DNA of 64,000 nt from Rhizobium sp. G21 (GTDB taxonomy: Bacteria > Pseudomonadota > Alphaproteobacteria > Rhizobiales > Rhizobiaceae): contig NZ_JACFXW010000001.1 of NCBI RefSeq assembly GCF_014158035.1, positions 2,294,001 through 2,358,000 of the forward strand, read 5' to 3'. Made by a program: the position numbers and the translations under genes. Under the pieces are notes generated by a model. The model was not told the DNA's origin. It saw only the letters and a list, made by a program, of their open reading frames with translations, and did no database searches. Below are positions 35,825 through 45,413 of this stretch, piece after piece. Numbering within the stretch: the first letter of the stretch is position 1; every line of letters starts with the position of its first letter.

Positions 35825-36146
35825 AATTTCCTCAAAAAAGTTTGCAGAGTTGGCGGAGCCGCCTTGTCTTTGGCGCATCTGAGCGGCTTCTAATCAGTTG
35901 CGTCGGCGCAATCAATGTCGAGCGAATGGCTTTATTCGGGTTTAACAAAACTAGCCGCTCTGTGCGACTTTTGGGCAACTCTTGCGCTCACGCAAGATCC
36001 ACCACGACAATTCATTTAAAAATGTCAGCATCTGGTTAATGGATCGTATCCAATGCAAATGGAAAGAGCGCTGCAGATACTTCGAACAAAGCAAAAACGG
36101 CCCCAGCCATGCTGGAGCCGCCGCACGAAGTCTTAACAAATTATGA
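35825..36146. other. Intergenic region, 322 bases
   Basis: It holds the upstream region of the small secreted protein (minus strand) and, at its right end, the terminator of the NDUFA9-like gene (36093-36119). The middle is relatively AT-rich and carries no open frame with a ribosome site. No repeat or RNA gene was recognised. Confidence 0.6.
36093..36119 (-). terminator. Rho-independent terminator of the NDUFA9-like gene
   Basis: On the minus strand GGCTCCAGC pairs with GCTGGGGCC (one T-G wobble) around ATG, followed by GTTTTTGC. It lies 28 bases beyond the stop at 36147. Confidence 0.85.
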
Positions 36147-37126
36147 TCAGCCGGCTGCGCCGGGCTGCGTGAACTGGCCTTCCGGGCGATAGCGCGCCAG
36201 ATAGGTCGGCAGGATGGCTGCGGCGAGCGTGGGCTTGATGCCCATTCCCTCCAGCGTGCGGCCCTCGGCGATCGCGGCCTCGGAGACGATATTGTCCTTC
36301 TTGAGCAGCGTCACCTGATCGGCCGTGATCGGCGGGGTGATGAAGGGCACGAGCGAGGCGACCGAACCCAGAAGCGAGGCCACGCCGAAGGGAATGCTGA
36401 CCAGCGACTTGTCGCGACAGGTCACGCGCAGGATATCGTCGAGGATATCTTTGAAGCTCACCACTTCTGCGCCGCCGAGTTCATAGATCTTGCCGCCGTC
36501 GACGAGGCCGTCGACCGAGCGGGCCACGGCTTCGGCGACATCGTCGACGAAGACGGGCTGGAACTTGGTCTTGCCGCCGCCGACCAGCGGCAGGAACGGG
36601 CGACGCGCGCCATGTCGGCGAATTTGTTGTAGAACTGGTCTTCCGGTCCGAAGACCACCGACGGACGCAGGATCACCGCATCCGGCTTGGTCTGCAGGAT
36701 CGACTGCTCGGCGCGGCCCTTGGAGCGGGCATAGGCCGAGGCGGAGCTCACATCTGCGCCGATGGCGGAAATGTGGGTCAGGCCGGCGCCTGCAGCGCGG
36801 GCGGCTTCGGCGACGGCGCGCGCGCCGAATTCCTGCACGGCGTCAAAGCTGTTGCGACCCTGTTCGAAGAGAAGGCCGACGCAATTGACCACGTGATCGG
36901 CGCCCTTGACGGCGGCGTCGACAGAATTGCGATAGCGTAGATTGGCCTGCACGAAGGAGATCTGGCCGACATTGCCGAGCGGCTGCAGATGCAGCGCCAG
37001 ATCGGGACGGCGCACCGCCACCCGGATGCGATAGCCGCGACGCGCCAGCGCGCGCACGACATGGCGGCCCACGAAACCCGATCCGCCAAACACAGTCACG
37101 AGTTTCGGCAAATTCGACAGCGTCAT
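36147..37126 (-). CDS. NDUFA9-like NAD(P)-binding protein (complex I 39-kDa subunit family), frameshifted
   Basis: About 326 residues after repair, an atypical short-chain dehydrogenase. It has the N-terminal VTVFGGSGFVGRHVVRALA nucleotide motif, VVNCVGLLFEQGRNSF, and AVILRPSVVFGPEDQFYN, typical of the alphaproteobacterial/mitochondrial NDUFA9 group. The frame breaks near AA 36595-36596; one more base gives VARFLPLVGGGKTKFQP. In mitochondria the relative is a supernumerary complex I subunit; in bacteria the role is unclear. CAGGAG precedes the ATG at 37126. Confidence 0.82.
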
Positions 37127-37197
37127 CTTGATCTCCTGAAATTCGGCGCCTTTTGGCCGGTCATACCCGAATCAACGCGCGAAATGAAGTTGTTAGT

Positions 37198-37488
37198 TCA
37201 GGCCACGCCTTCCACGATCACCATTTCGGCGTCGGCGACCTGCTGACGGATCGCGGCGGCCTTTTGGTATTGAGCGGAATGGTAGCAATCATAGGCGGCC
37301 TGCAGCGAAGGAAACTCGATCACCACATTGCGGGCGCGCACCTGGCCTTCGAGACGGTGATACTCGCCGCCACGGGCCAGAAACACCGCGCCATACTCCT
37401 CGAAGGCGGGTTTTGCGGTCGCGACGTAATCCTTGTAGCGCTCGGGATCCCGGATATCGACGCGGGCGATCCAATAACCTTTTGCCAT
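37198..37488 (-). CDS. DUF1330 family protein
   Basis: A 96-residue single-domain protein of the dimeric alpha/beta barrel fold: MAKGYWIARVDIRDPERYKD, FLARGGEYHRLEG and VIEFPSLQAAYDCYHSAQY. The family's function is unknown. The start ATG 37488 has GGAGG seven bases upstream. It lies 38 bases after pyrF on the same strand. Confidence 0.88.
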   Translation of the reverse strand: MAKGYWIARVDIRDPERYKDYVATAKPAFEEYGAVFLARGGEYHRLEGQVRARNVVIEFPSLQAAYDCYHSAQYQKAAAIRQQVADAEMVIVEGVA

Positions 37489-37526
37489 GACGGCCTCCAC
37501 CGTGTTCGGACAGACATGCAAACGTG

Positions 37527-38219
37527 TTAGAGCACCGTCTCCATCTCGGCAAGGATCGCCTTTGCCGCAGCCAGCGGATCTGGCGCTTTGACGATGGGAC
37601 GAGCGACGACGAGATGCGACGCGCCGGCGCGAATGGCGTCGGCGGGCGTCATGACCCGCTTCTGGTCGCCCTTGTCGGCGCCGGCCGGCCGGATGCCGGG
37701 CGTGACCACGGCGAGTTCGGGTCCGACCACCTTGCGCACCGCCTTGGCCTCTTCGGCCGAGCAGACGATGCCGCCCATGCCGGCGCGACGCGCCTGTTCG
37801 GCCCGGCGCAGCACCAGCGTATGCGGATCATATTCATAGCCGGCCTCGATCAGGTCGGCCTCGTCCATGGATGTGAGAACGGTGACGCCGAGCAGGCAGA
37901 GATCCGAACCCCTGGCCGCCTCGACCGCGGCGCGCATCGCCTTGGGATAAGCATGCAGCGTCAGCATGCTCATGCCCATCTTGGCGATGTTCTCCACCGC
38001 GCTCGCCACCGTATTGTCGATGTCGAGCAGCTTCATGTCGAGAAAGACCTTCTTGCCGTCGCGGGCGAGGTCGCGGGCGAATTCCAGCCCTCCGGCGAAA
38101 GCCAGTTGATAGCCGACTTTGTAATAGGAGACGGTCGATCCGAGTTTCGTGACGATGCGGTCCGCTTCCTGCACATTGGGCACGTCGAGCCCGACGATCA
38201 GCCTGTCCTTCGCCGACAT
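37527..38219 (-). CDS. pyrF: Orotidine 5'-phosphate decarboxylase
   Basis: A 230-residue enzyme of pyrimidine synthesis that converts OMP to UMP. The catalytic DxKxxD array is in [13 protein letters not shown], the phosphate site is in [17 protein letters not shown], and [12 protein letters not shown] gives the N-terminal strand. The ATG at 38219 has AGGAG eight bases upstream. It lies after the phosphatase gene with a 97-base gap. Confidence 0.96.
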   Translation of the reverse strand: MSAKDRLIVGLDVPNVQEADRIVTKLGSTVSYYKVGYQLAFAGGLEFARDLARDGKKVFLDMKLLDIDNTVASAVENIAKMGMSMLTLHAYPKAMRAAVEAARGSDLCLLGVTVLTSMDEADLIEAGYEYDPHTLVLRRAEQARRAGMGGIVCSAEEAKAVRKVVGPELAVVTPGIRPAGADKGDQKRVMTPADAIRAGASHLVVARPIVKAPDPLAAAKAILAEMETVL

Positions 38220-38316
38220 TTCAGCCTCTCCTTTTTGCGTTGCGGCAGCAGTGCCACGAGCAGGCGCGAGCCGCAAGACGCGAGCGCGGCGGCAGCGAGG
38301 AAATCAACCGCTTCCG

Positions 38317-38904
38317 TTAAGCCCCGGTCCAATCTTCCATCGGCGTCCAGTCGGACAGAAGAGTGTGATCGTCGAGCCGGAACGCGAAGAGATTGCCGCC
38401 GCCCCCACCCTTTTGATCCTGTGAGCGACTGATCGGCAAATTTCCAAGCCGGCATTTCAGGAGCGTGCCGACACCGCCATGGCCGACAAAAGCGATCGGG
38501 CGATCTGTCGGCCAATCCTCGAGCGCCCTTTTGAAGGCAGAGACGATCCGGGCCTGTGCGTCCACGGCCCGCTCCCAGCCATGAAAGCTTTCGTCGGGAT
38601 GAGCAAAGAACCAGTCGGCCGCCTTCTCGAACTCCAGCGGCGGCAGGAAGCCTGTGGCGCTGCGGTCGTTCTCGCCCATGGCTTCGGCGATCTCGACATC
38701 CAAGCCCACGGCGGATGCGAAGACCTGGGCAGTCTCGATCGCCTTGGTTTCATCGCTGGAGATGATTCGCCTGATGCGCCCGATCCAGGGCGATGAAGCC
38801 GTGTGTTCGGCCCGGACGCGGCCGATCTCCGACAGGCCCCATTTCGGCACGGGGATCGCGGGATCGATCAGAACTTGCGGATGGGTGACATAGACACCGA
38901 ACAT
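38317..38904 (-). CDS. Histidine phosphatase family protein
   Basis: A 195-residue protein of the phosphoglycerate mutase superfamily. It begins MFGVYVTHPQVLIDP, where the usual RHG is replaced by THP, keeping the catalytic His. IISSDETKAIETAQVFA and FVGHGGVGTLLKC supply the other active-site residues. The start overlaps the pmtA stop (TGATG), so the two are translationally coupled. The substrate is unknown. Confidence 0.82.
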   Translation of the reverse strand: MFGVYVTHPQVLIDPAIPVPKWGLSEIGRVRAEHTASSPWIGRIRRIISSDETKAIETAQVFASAVGLDVEIAEAMGENDRSATGFLPPLEFEKAADWFFAHPDESFHGWERAVDAQARIVSAFKRALEDWPTDRPIAFVGHGGVGTLLKCRLGNLPISRSQDQKGGGGGNLFAFRLDDHTLLSDWTPMEDWTGA

Positions 38905-39500
38905 CAGGAAACGGGGCGGTAATAATGCCAGATCTGCGCCGGCGGCAGGTTCCGCACGATGAAGTGGTGATGCTTGATGCGATAGCTCTCGGGCTTGGCG
39001 ATGACAGGGGAAACCGGCCCGTAGGAGAATTGCACCACCGGGCGGCCGCGCGGCACGAGATCGAGCAGATCCTCGATCAGCCGGATGCGCGACTCCATCG
39101 GGAAGTTGAGAAGCGGGATGCCCGAAATCACGCAATCGAACTGGCGGCCGGCATGGGCCGGCAAAGCGTTGAACAGGTCGAAGGCGTCGCCATGCAGGAA
39201 ATTAACGCCGGGATATTTCATCCGGAGATGGCTGAGAAACTCCTCGGAATATTCGATGGAGAAGATCCGCGAGGGCTCGACGCCATGCTGGAGAATGGCG
39301 CGGGTAATGACGCCGGTGCCGGGCCCGAGTTCGAGAACGGGCAGACGGGAACTGACGTCGATGGCTTCGGCCATGGCGCGGGCGGTGCGCGAGGAGGTCG
39401 GCGCAATCGCCCCGACCGTCTTGGGACGCGACATCATCCCCTTGATGAAACGAATCTCGTCGTCGAACTTTTCGGCGAAACGTGTCTTCAATCGATGCAT
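38904..39500 (-). CDS. pmtA: Phosphatidylethanolamine N-methyltransferase, rhizobial type
   Basis: A 198-residue SAM-dependent methyltransferase with the SAM motif VLELGPGTGVITRAIL and the PmtA-type segments FIKGMMSRPKTVGAIAPTS and CVISGIPLLNFP. It methylates phosphatidylethanolamine, up to phosphatidylcholine, at the membrane surface. It is adjacent to dnaN as in Agrobacterium. The stop overlaps the next phosphatase gene. Confidence 0.88.
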   Translation of the reverse strand: MHRLKTRFAEKFDDEIRFIKGMMSRPKTVGAIAPTSSRTARAMAEAIDVSSRLPVLELGPGTGVITRAILQHGVEPSRIFSIEYSEEFLSHLRMKYPGVNFLHGDAFDLFNALPAHAGRQFDCVISGIPLLNFPMESRIRLIEDLLDLVPRGRPVVQFSYGPVSPVIAKPESYRIKHHHFIVRNLPPAQIWHYYRPVS

Positions 39501-39598
39501 GCGCCTGCGCCCTTCATGGTCGGTGACCGATATGTGAAGCGGCGCGAGGCGCGAGGCAAGGGGCGTATGGTTAACGAACCGGAAATATTTCGGTCGCG

Positions 39599-40717
39599 TC
39601 AGACGCGCATCGGCATCAGAACGTAAAGCGCATCCGCTCCCGTCGAGTCGAGAATGATGGTCGGCGAGCCGGGATCGGCAAGCTTGAACACCGCGTCGTC
39701 GCCGCCCAGCTGACCGGTGATATCGAGCAGATAGCGGGCGTTGAAGCCGATTTCCAGCGGATCGCCTTCATAGGAAATCGCGAGCTCTTCGGTGGCGCTG
39801 CCGGAATCGGGATTGTTGACCGTCAGCACCATTTGCCCCTCGGACAGCGCCAGCTTCACGGCGCGGCCGCGTTCGGAGGAAATCGTCGAGACGCGGTCGA
39901 CGGCGCTGGCGAAAGTGGCGCAATCCACCCGCATTTCCTTGTCGTTGCCCGAGGGAATGACGCGCTGATAATCCGGAAAAGTGCCGTCGATCAGCTTGGA
40001 GGTCAGCACGATCTCGCCGAAGGACAGGCGGATCTTGGCGTCAGAAACTTCGAAGCGGATTTCGGCTTCGGGATTTTCGATGAGTTTCTGGATTTCGCCG
40101 ACCGTCTTGCGCGGCACGATGATGCCCGGCATGCCTTCCGAGCCAGAGGGCGCCTCGATTTCGGCGCGGGCGAGACGGTGGCCGTCGGTCGCCACCGCGC
40201 GCAGCTTCAGCGCGCCGCCGGTTTCGACCGTGTGCAGGAAGATGCCGTTCAGGTAATAGCGCGTCTCCTCGGTGGAGATGGCGAACTGGGTGCGCTCGAT
40301 CAGCATCTTGAGATCGGCGGCCTTGATGGTGAAGGCGTTGGCGAAGGCGCCTGCGGTCAGATCCGGAAAGTCGTTTTCCGGCAGGCATTGCAGCGAGAAT
40401 TTCGACCGGCCCGAAGCGACGCTCATGGTCGCGCCATCGGCCGAGGTGCTGAGCGACACTTCCGAGCCGTCGGGCAGCTTGCGGACGATTTCATAGAGAA
40501 GGTGAGCCGGAACGGTGGTGGCGCCCGCCTGTTCGGTCAGCGCCGGCGCGGCCTCGGTGATTTCCAGATCGAGATCGGTCGCCTTCATGGTCAGCGACGC
40601 GCCTTCGGCCTTCAGCAGCACGTTGGACAGGATCGGGATCGTGTTGCGACGCTCCACCACGCGATGGACGTGTCCCAGGGATTTCAGGAGATTGGAACGC
40701 TCGAGTGTGATACGCAT
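39599..40717 (-). CDS. dnaN: DNA polymerase III subunit beta (sliding clamp)
   Basis: A 372-residue clamp protein. The MRITLERSNLLKSLGHVHRVVERRNT start, the middle YYLNGIFLHTVE and the end YVLMPMRV are standard. The ring-shaped dimer tethers polymerase III to DNA. The ATG at 40717 has GGTAGGATC upstream; longer in-frame extensions lack family sequence. It is not next to dnaA here, as in several Rhizobiales. Confidence 0.97.
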   Translation of the reverse strand: MRITLERSNLLKSLGHVHRVVERRNTIPILSNVLLKAEGASLTMKATDLDLEITEAAPALTEQAGATTVPAHLLYEIVRKLPDGSEVSLSTSADGATMSVASGRSKFSLQCLPENDFPDLTAGAFANAFTIKAADLKMLIERTQFAISTEETRYYLNGIFLHTVETGGALKLRAVATDGHRLARAEIEAPSGSEGMPGIIVPRKTVGEIQKLIENPEAEIRFEVSDAKIRLSFGEIVLTSKLIDGTFPDYQRVIPSGNDKEMRVDCATFASAVDRVSTISSERGRAVKLALSEGQMVLTVNNPDSGSATEELAISYEGDPLEIGFNARYLLDITGQLGGDDAVFKLADPGSPTIILDSTGADALYVLMPMRV

Positions 40718-40894
40718 GATCCTACCGTTTTTTGTTCTTGCCGGACGTTCCGGCGTCGCCCGCCCCCGCGCGGACGGGCAAAATGGCAGAAAGCGCGATG
40801 ATATTGCAAGTGCTTTCGAACCGAAAAACGCGCCTTGCACATGATCGGCCCCCGGCCCATAAAGGCCTGACTTCATTCACTTCCGGAGCAAGAC

Positions 40895-41812
40895 TTGGAC
40901 GACGACGACAGCGCAGCGCCCTCAGGCGACCGGAAATATCGCATCCGCACGCTCGAAATCCCGGCGCGCCCGCTGGAGCCTGGCCTCTATCTGGTGGCCA
41001 CCCCGATCGGAAATCTCGGCGACATCACGTTGCGCGCGCTCGAAACGCTGGCCGCCGCCGACATCATCGCCGCAGAAGACACGCGGGTGAGCCGTGTGCT
41101 GCTCGAACGCTACGGCATCAGCCGCCGGCCCTATCCCTATCACGAGCACAACGCCGCGGAGGCCGGACCGCGCCTCATCGCCGAGATCGAAGCGGGGAAA
41201 TCCGTGGCGCTGATCTCGGACGCCGGCACGCCGCTCGTCTCGGACCCCGGCTTTCGGCTTGTGCAGAGCGTCGTGGAAGCGGGGCGGAAAGCCATCCCCA
41301 TCCCTGGACCTTCTTCCGTGATCACCGCCTTGTCGGCCGCCGGCCTTCCGAGCGATTCCTTCTTTTTCGGCGGTTTTCTGCCACAGAAGGAAAAGGCGCG
41401 GCGCGACCGGTTAAAGGAGATCGCCTCGGTTCCAGGCACGCTGATCATGTTCGAATCGCCGCACCGGATTGCGGCTTCTCTTTCAGACGCCGCCTTGGTG
41501 CTGGGGGAAAACAGGCAGGCTTGCGTCTGCCGAGAACTGACCAAGACCTATGAAGAGTTCCGGCGCGGCAGCCTCGGCGAACTCGCCCAATTCTATACGG
41601 CGCAGGACAATGTGAAAGGCGAGATCGTGCTGGCCATCGCGCCGCCGGAAGCAGAAGCGCCGCCGGAAGGAGAGGCGCTCGACGCTTTTCTGCGCGAACT
41701 CTCCGGGACGATGCCCACGGCCAAGGCTGCGGCGGAAGCCGCCCGCGAGACGGGCCTTTCGCGCAAGGATCTCTATCAGCGCCTGCTGGAGCTCAAGGAA
41801 GAGCGGGGATGA
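40895..41812 (+). CDS. rsmI: 16S rRNA (cytidine1402-2'-O)-methyltransferase
   Basis: A 305-residue tetrapyrrole-methylase-fold enzyme with YLVATPIGNLGDITLRALE, the SAM-site ALISDAGTPLVSDPG and FESPHRIAASL. It methylates C1402 of 16S rRNA. The start is a TTG at 40895 with CCGGAGC six bases upstream. The stop overlaps the yraN start (ATGA), giving the rsmI-yraN pair common in proteobacteria. Confidence 0.94.
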   Translation: MDDDDSAAPSGDRKYRIRTLEIPARPLEPGLYLVATPIGNLGDITLRALETLAAADIIAAEDTRVSRVLLERYGISRRPYPYHEHNAAEAGPRLIAEIEAGKSVALISDAGTPLVSDPGFRLVQSVVEAGRKAIPIPGPSSVITALSAAGLPSDSFFFGGFLPQKEKARRDRLKEIASVPGTLIMFESPHRIAASLSDAALVLGENRQACVCRELTKTYEEFRRGSLGELAQFYTAQDNVKGEIVLAIAPPEAEAPPEGEALDAFLRELSGTMPTAKAAAEAARETGLSRKDLYQRLLELKEERG

Positions 41813-42171
41813 CGGCGCCATCGAGGGATCGCCGTCGCGCCTTCTTTCGCGGCCATGTCGCCGAACATATCGCCGCCTTCTATCTGATCGCCAAGGGCTA
41901 CCGGATCATGGCGATGCGCTACAAGACGCGCTCCGGCGAGATCGACATCATCGCCCGCAAGAAGGATCTCGCCGTTTTCATCGAGGTCAAGGCGCGGGCT
42001 TCCATAGAGGACGGACTGAACGCGGTGACCGCAGAGACGCAAGAGCGCATTCGCCGCGCGAGCGACATCTGGATCTCCCGCCGACCCCATCCGGTCGATC
42101 TCGGAATGCGCTATGACGTGTTGGTCGTCAGGCCGTGGCGCTGGCCTGCGCATTTCATCAGCTATTTCTAA
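41809..42171 (+). CDS. YraN family endonuclease-like protein (UPF0102)
   Basis: A 120-residue protein with the nuclease-fold motif YKTRSGEIDIIARKKDLAVF followed by EVKAR, the (D/E)-xK array of the restriction-endonuclease-like fold. Cellular function is not established. It is co-translated with rsmI. Downstream the Pho box of ugp begins. Confidence 0.9.
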   Translation: MTAPSRDRRRAFFRGHVAEHIAAFYLIAKGYRIMAMRYKTRSGEIDIIARKKDLAVFIEVKARASIEDGLNAVTAETQERIRRASDIWISRRPHPVDLGMRYDVLVVRPWRWPAHFISYF

Positions 42172-42188
42172 CAGTTAACGTCAACAAG

Positions 42189-42217
42189 CTGTCACAAAAG
42201 CGTAACCGCGCTGTCAT
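42189..42217 (+). promoter_or_regulatory. Pho box (PhoB-binding direct repeats) before ugpB
   Basis: Three 7-base units at 11-base spacing: CTGTCAC (42189), GCGTAAC (42200) and CTGTCAT (42211), separated by four bases each. Outer units match the PhoB consensus CTGTCAT. A weaker fourth unit, ACGTCAA, lies at 42178. It lies 59-87 bases before the ugpB start, as expected for phosphate-starvation control. Confidence 0.82.
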
Positions 42218-42275
42218 TGGAACCCACTAGTGCACTCCCAGAACCGATACCCGGTCAACAACAGGGAAAACGCAC

Positions 42276-43574
42276 ATGTTGAAGAAGGTTTCGCTGGCCG
42301 TCATGGCCGTCGCGCTCTCCGCCACCACCTCGTTCGCCGCCACCAACATTACCTGGTGGCACGGCATGAGCGGCAAGAATGGCGACGTCATCAACGAAGT
42401 CGCCAAGAAGTTCAACGCCGCCCAGTCGGCCTGCGCGCTGACCCCCGTCTCCAAGGGCACCTATGAAGAGGCGCTGGCCGCCGGCATCGCCGCCTTCCGA
42501 TCGGGCGAGCAGCCCAACATCCTGCAGGTGTTCGACGCCGGCGCCGCCACGATCATCAACGCCAAGGGCGCCGTCATCCCGGCCGAGGACCTGATCAACA
42601 AGGCCGGCTACACATTCGACCGCGACGCCTTTATCGACGGCATCCGCTATTTCTACGCCGACGCCGACGGCAAGTTCGTCGGCATGCCGTTCAACTCCTC
42701 GGCTCCGATCATGTATATCAACACCGACGCGCTGAAGAAGGCCGGCGTCGAAGCGCCGAAGACCTGGGAAGAGTTCGAAGCCATCGCGCCGAAGCTCAAG
42801 GACGCCGGCTTCGTGCCGCTCGTTCAAGCCCAGCTGACCTGGCAGTTCACCGAGAACTTCTTCTCGCGCAACAACGTCCAGTTCGCCTCCAACAACAACG
42901 GCTACGACTCGACCGAAGGCACGACGCTCAACGTTACCGATCCGAAGCTCGAAATGATGTTCACCAAGCTCAAGGATTGGGCCGACAAAGGCTGGTTCGG
43001 CTATTACGGCGCCGGCTGGTCCGACAACCAGAAGGTCTTCGAAGAAAACAAGGCCGCCCTGTGGATCGGTTCGTCGGGCTCCTTCGGCGGCTTGCAGAAG
43101 ACCGCACAGATGCCGTTCTCGGCCGACTTCCTGCCCTATTGGGGCGGCATCGAGGGCGCCGGCACCTCGTCCTTCATCGGCGGCGCGGCTCTGTTCGCCA
43201 TGTCCGGCAAGACGGATGAAGAAAACAAGTGCGTGGCCGACTTCTTCCAGTTCCTGACATCGGCCGAAGTGCAGAAATACTACCATGAGGAAACCGGTTA
43301 CGTGACCGTAACCAAGGCGGCCTATGAGCTGGCCAAGAAGGAAGGCTGGTACGAGAAGAAGCCGGCCGCCGAAGTGGGCATCAAGCAGCTGATGCTGCCG
43401 TCGGGCGAATGGTCCAAGGGATATCGCCTCGGCTTCTACCCGCAGATCCGCGAAATCATGGAACGCGAATATAACCGCATCTTCGCCAACGAGACCTCGG
43501 TGAAGGACGGTCTCGCCACGATCAAGAAGGAAGGCGACGAACTGCTCGCCCGCTTCGCCAAGACGTCTGGCTGA
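42276..43574 (+). CDS. ugpB: sn-glycerol-3-phosphate ABC transporter, substrate-binding protein
   Basis: A 432-residue periplasmic binding protein. The signal peptide (VSLAVMAVALSATTSFAA) is followed by ITWWHGMSGKNGDVINEVA and GMPFNSSAPIMYIN, typical of UgpB. It binds glycerol-3-phosphate or glycerophosphodiesters for import as phosphate and carbon source. It is first in ugpB-A-E-C under a Pho box. A hairpin follows at 43621. Confidence 0.93.
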   Translation: MLKKVSLAVMAVALSATTSFAATNITWWHGMSGKNGDVINEVAKKFNAAQSACALTPVSKGTYEEALAAGIAAFRSGEQPNILQVFDAGAATIINAKGAVIPAEDLINKAGYTFDRDAFIDGIRYFYADADGKFVGMPFNSSAPIMYINTDALKKAGVEAPKTWEEFEAIAPKLKDAGFVPLVQAQLTWQFTENFFSRNNVQFASNNNGYDSTEGTTLNVTDPKLEMMFTKLKDWADKGWFGYYGAGWSDNQKVFEENKAALWIGSSGSFGGLQKTAQMPFSADFLPYWGGIEGAGTSSFIGGAALFAMSGKTDEENKCVADFFQFLTSAEVQKYYHEETGYVTVTKAAYELAKKEGWYEKKPAAEVGIKQLMLPSGEWSKGYRLGFYPQIREIMEREYNRIFANETSVKDGLATIKKEGDELLARFAKTSG

Positions 43575-43620
43575 CGCCATCGCCCCTTCCTCGGATGGAA
43601 GGGACCTGACGATCATGAGG

Positions 43621-43642
43621 ACCGCCTCCATCAGGAGGCGGT
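43621..43642 (+). terminator. Intra-operon hairpin between ugpB and ugpA
   Basis: ACCGCCTCC and GGAGGCGGT form a perfect 9-bp stem around ATCA, followed by TCTTCCTTT. The imperfect T-run and the continuing operon suggest partial termination or 3'-end protection. Either would give more ugpB than ugpAEC mRNA, a usual need for binding proteins. Confidence 0.65.
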
Positions 43643-43670
43643 TCTTCCTTTGAGCCAGAAGAGGCCTCAG

Positions 43671-44552
43671 ATGAAGCGCGTTCAATTTTCTTCGCCCATC
43701 ATTCCCTATCTGTTTCTCGCGCCGCAACTGGCGGTGATCTTCATTTTCTTCTATTGGCCGTCGGTCCAGGCGATCCAGTCTTCCTTCTACCTGGAGGATC
43801 CGTTCGGCTTCGGAGCGACCTTCGTCGGCCTGCAGAACTATTGGGACACGCTGACCTCGCCCCAATATCGGGGCATTGCGAGCTTTACGGCTTTCTTCAC
43901 CGTGGTCGTGACGTTCTTTTCGCTGTCGATCGGCCTTCTGCTCGCCGTCAAGGCGGATGGGGTCATTCGCGGCGCCTCGACCTATAAGACCATCCTCATT
44001 TCGGTCTACGCCATCGCCCCGCCGGTGGCCGGCCTCACCGGCATGATGTTTTTCGACCAGCATATCGGCCCCTTCGTCCGCTTCGCAGCGCTGTTCGGCT
44101 GGGATGTGAAAGTCGGGCTCGATTACAACGACACGGCGTTCGCGATGATCTTCGTCGCGGTGTGGAAGCAGATCCCCTATAATTTCATCTTCTTCCTCTC
44201 TGGGCTTCAGGGCATTCCCGCCTCGATCCGCGAGGCCGCCGCAATCGATTGCCGCAACGGCTTCCGGCGTTTCTGGACGGTGACCGCCCCGCTCCTGACC
44301 CCCACCGCCTTCTTCCTGCTGATCATCAACTTCACCTATTCGCTGTTCGACACGTTCGGCGTCATCGACGTGATGGTGAAGGACAAGGCCGCCAACAACC
44401 CGATCACCCTGACCTACAAGGTCTATATGGACGGCTTCCGCGGCAATGATCTCGGCGGCTCCTCGGCCCAATCGGTCATCCTGATGGTGATCGTGCTGGT
44501 GCTGACCATCTTCCAGTTCCGCTTCATCGAGCGGCGCGTTCATTACGGTTGA
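43671..44552 (+). CDS. ugpA: sn-glycerol-3-phosphate ABC transporter permease
   Basis: A 293-residue permease with six membrane segments and the EAA-loop IPASIREAAAIDCRNGFRRF, which contacts the ATPase. The ATG at 43671 has GAGG seven bases upstream; a TTG further up is in frame but unsupported. It partners UgpE. Confidence 0.93.
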   Translation: MKRVQFSSPIIPYLFLAPQLAVIFIFFYWPSVQAIQSSFYLEDPFGFGATFVGLQNYWDTLTSPQYRGIASFTAFFTVVVTFFSLSIGLLLAVKADGVIRGASTYKTILISVYAIAPPVAGLTGMMFFDQHIGPFVRFAALFGWDVKVGLDYNDTAFAMIFVAVWKQIPYNFIFFLSGLQGIPASIREAAAIDCRNGFRRFWTVTAPLLTPTAFFLLIINFTYSLFDTFGVIDVMVKDKAANNPITLTYKVYMDGFRGNDLGGSSAQSVILMVIVLVLTIFQFRFIERRVHYG

Positions 44553-44562
44553 GGAGAGCGCC

Positions 44563-45405
44563 ATGCGCCGCACATCGCCATTCGATCACCTCATCCTCAT
44601 TCTCGGATCGCTGCTGATGATCCTGCCGGTGGTGGTGGCTTTCACCACCTCGACCCATGAGGCGGCCGACATTCACATGAACGGGCTGACTTTCTCGCTC
44701 GGCGGTCATTTCATCGAGACCTATGAGAAGGTGCTCAGCCATCAAGGCGGCTTCACCGGCAAGGTGACGGGCCTGACCATGCTGACCAATTCGCTGATCC
44801 TCGGCATCGGTTTCGCGGTCGGCAAGATCGTGTTGTCGATGCTGGCGGCCTACGCCATCGTCTATTTCCGCTTTCGCGCCGCCACCCTGATGTTCTGGAT
44901 CATCTTCACCACGCTGCTCCTGCCGCTCGAAGTGCGCATTCTTCCCTCCTACGAGGTCATGCACAAGCTCGGCCTGATCAACACCTATACCGGTCTGATC
45001 GTGCCGCTGCTGGCCTCGGCCACCGGCACCTTCTTCTTCCGGCAATTCTTCAAATCGGTGCCGGACGAGATCCTCGAGGCGGCCCGCATCGACGGCGCAG
45101 GGCCGTTCAAATTCTTCATCGACATTCTCGTGCCGTTGTCGCGCACCATGATCGCGGCGATGTTCATCATCATGTTCGTCTATGGCTGGAACCAGTATCT
45201 CTGGCCGATGCTGATGACCAATGACGAGAGCTTCTACACGCTGGTGCGCGGCATCAAGCAGATCCTCGTCGTCTGGGTGGGCGCCCAGATCCCCGATTAC
45301 AACGAAGCCTTCGCCATGGCCGTGCTCGCCATGGTCCCGCCGGTGCTGATCGTCGTGATCTTCCAGCGCTGGTTCATCAAGGGCTTGACCGAAAGCGACA
45401 AGTGA
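44563..45405 (+). CDS. ugpE: sn-glycerol-3-phosphate ABC transporter permease
   Basis: A 280-residue permease with six membrane segments and the EAA-loop [20 protein letters not shown]. It forms the channel with UgpA. The start lies 10 bases after ugpA with GAGGAG close by. Its stop is just before the ugpC start. Confidence 0.93.
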   Translation: MRRTSPFDHLILILGSLLMILPVVVAFTTSTHEAADIHMNGLTFSLGGHFIETYEKVLSHQGGFTGKVTGLTMLTNSLILGIGFAVGKIVLSMLAAYAIVYFRFRAATLMFWIIFTTLLLPLEVRILPSYEVMHKLGLINTYTGLIVPLLASATGTFFFRQFFKSVPDEILEAARIDGAGPFKFFIDILVPLSRTMIAAMFIIMFVYGWNQYLWPMLMTNDESFYTLVRGIKQILVVWVGAQIPDYNEAFAMAVLAMVPPVLIVVIFQRWFIKGLTESDK

Positions 45406-45413
45406 GAACCACC

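Noticed and set aside
42255..44573. A 772-codon open frame on the minus strand opposite ugpB-ugpA.
   Set aside because: It is the antisense shadow of well-supported genes, is rich in low-complexity charged residues and has no domain or ribosome site. Similar long shadows lie opposite lepA (15830-17458) and the aldehyde dehydrogenase (17763-19940).
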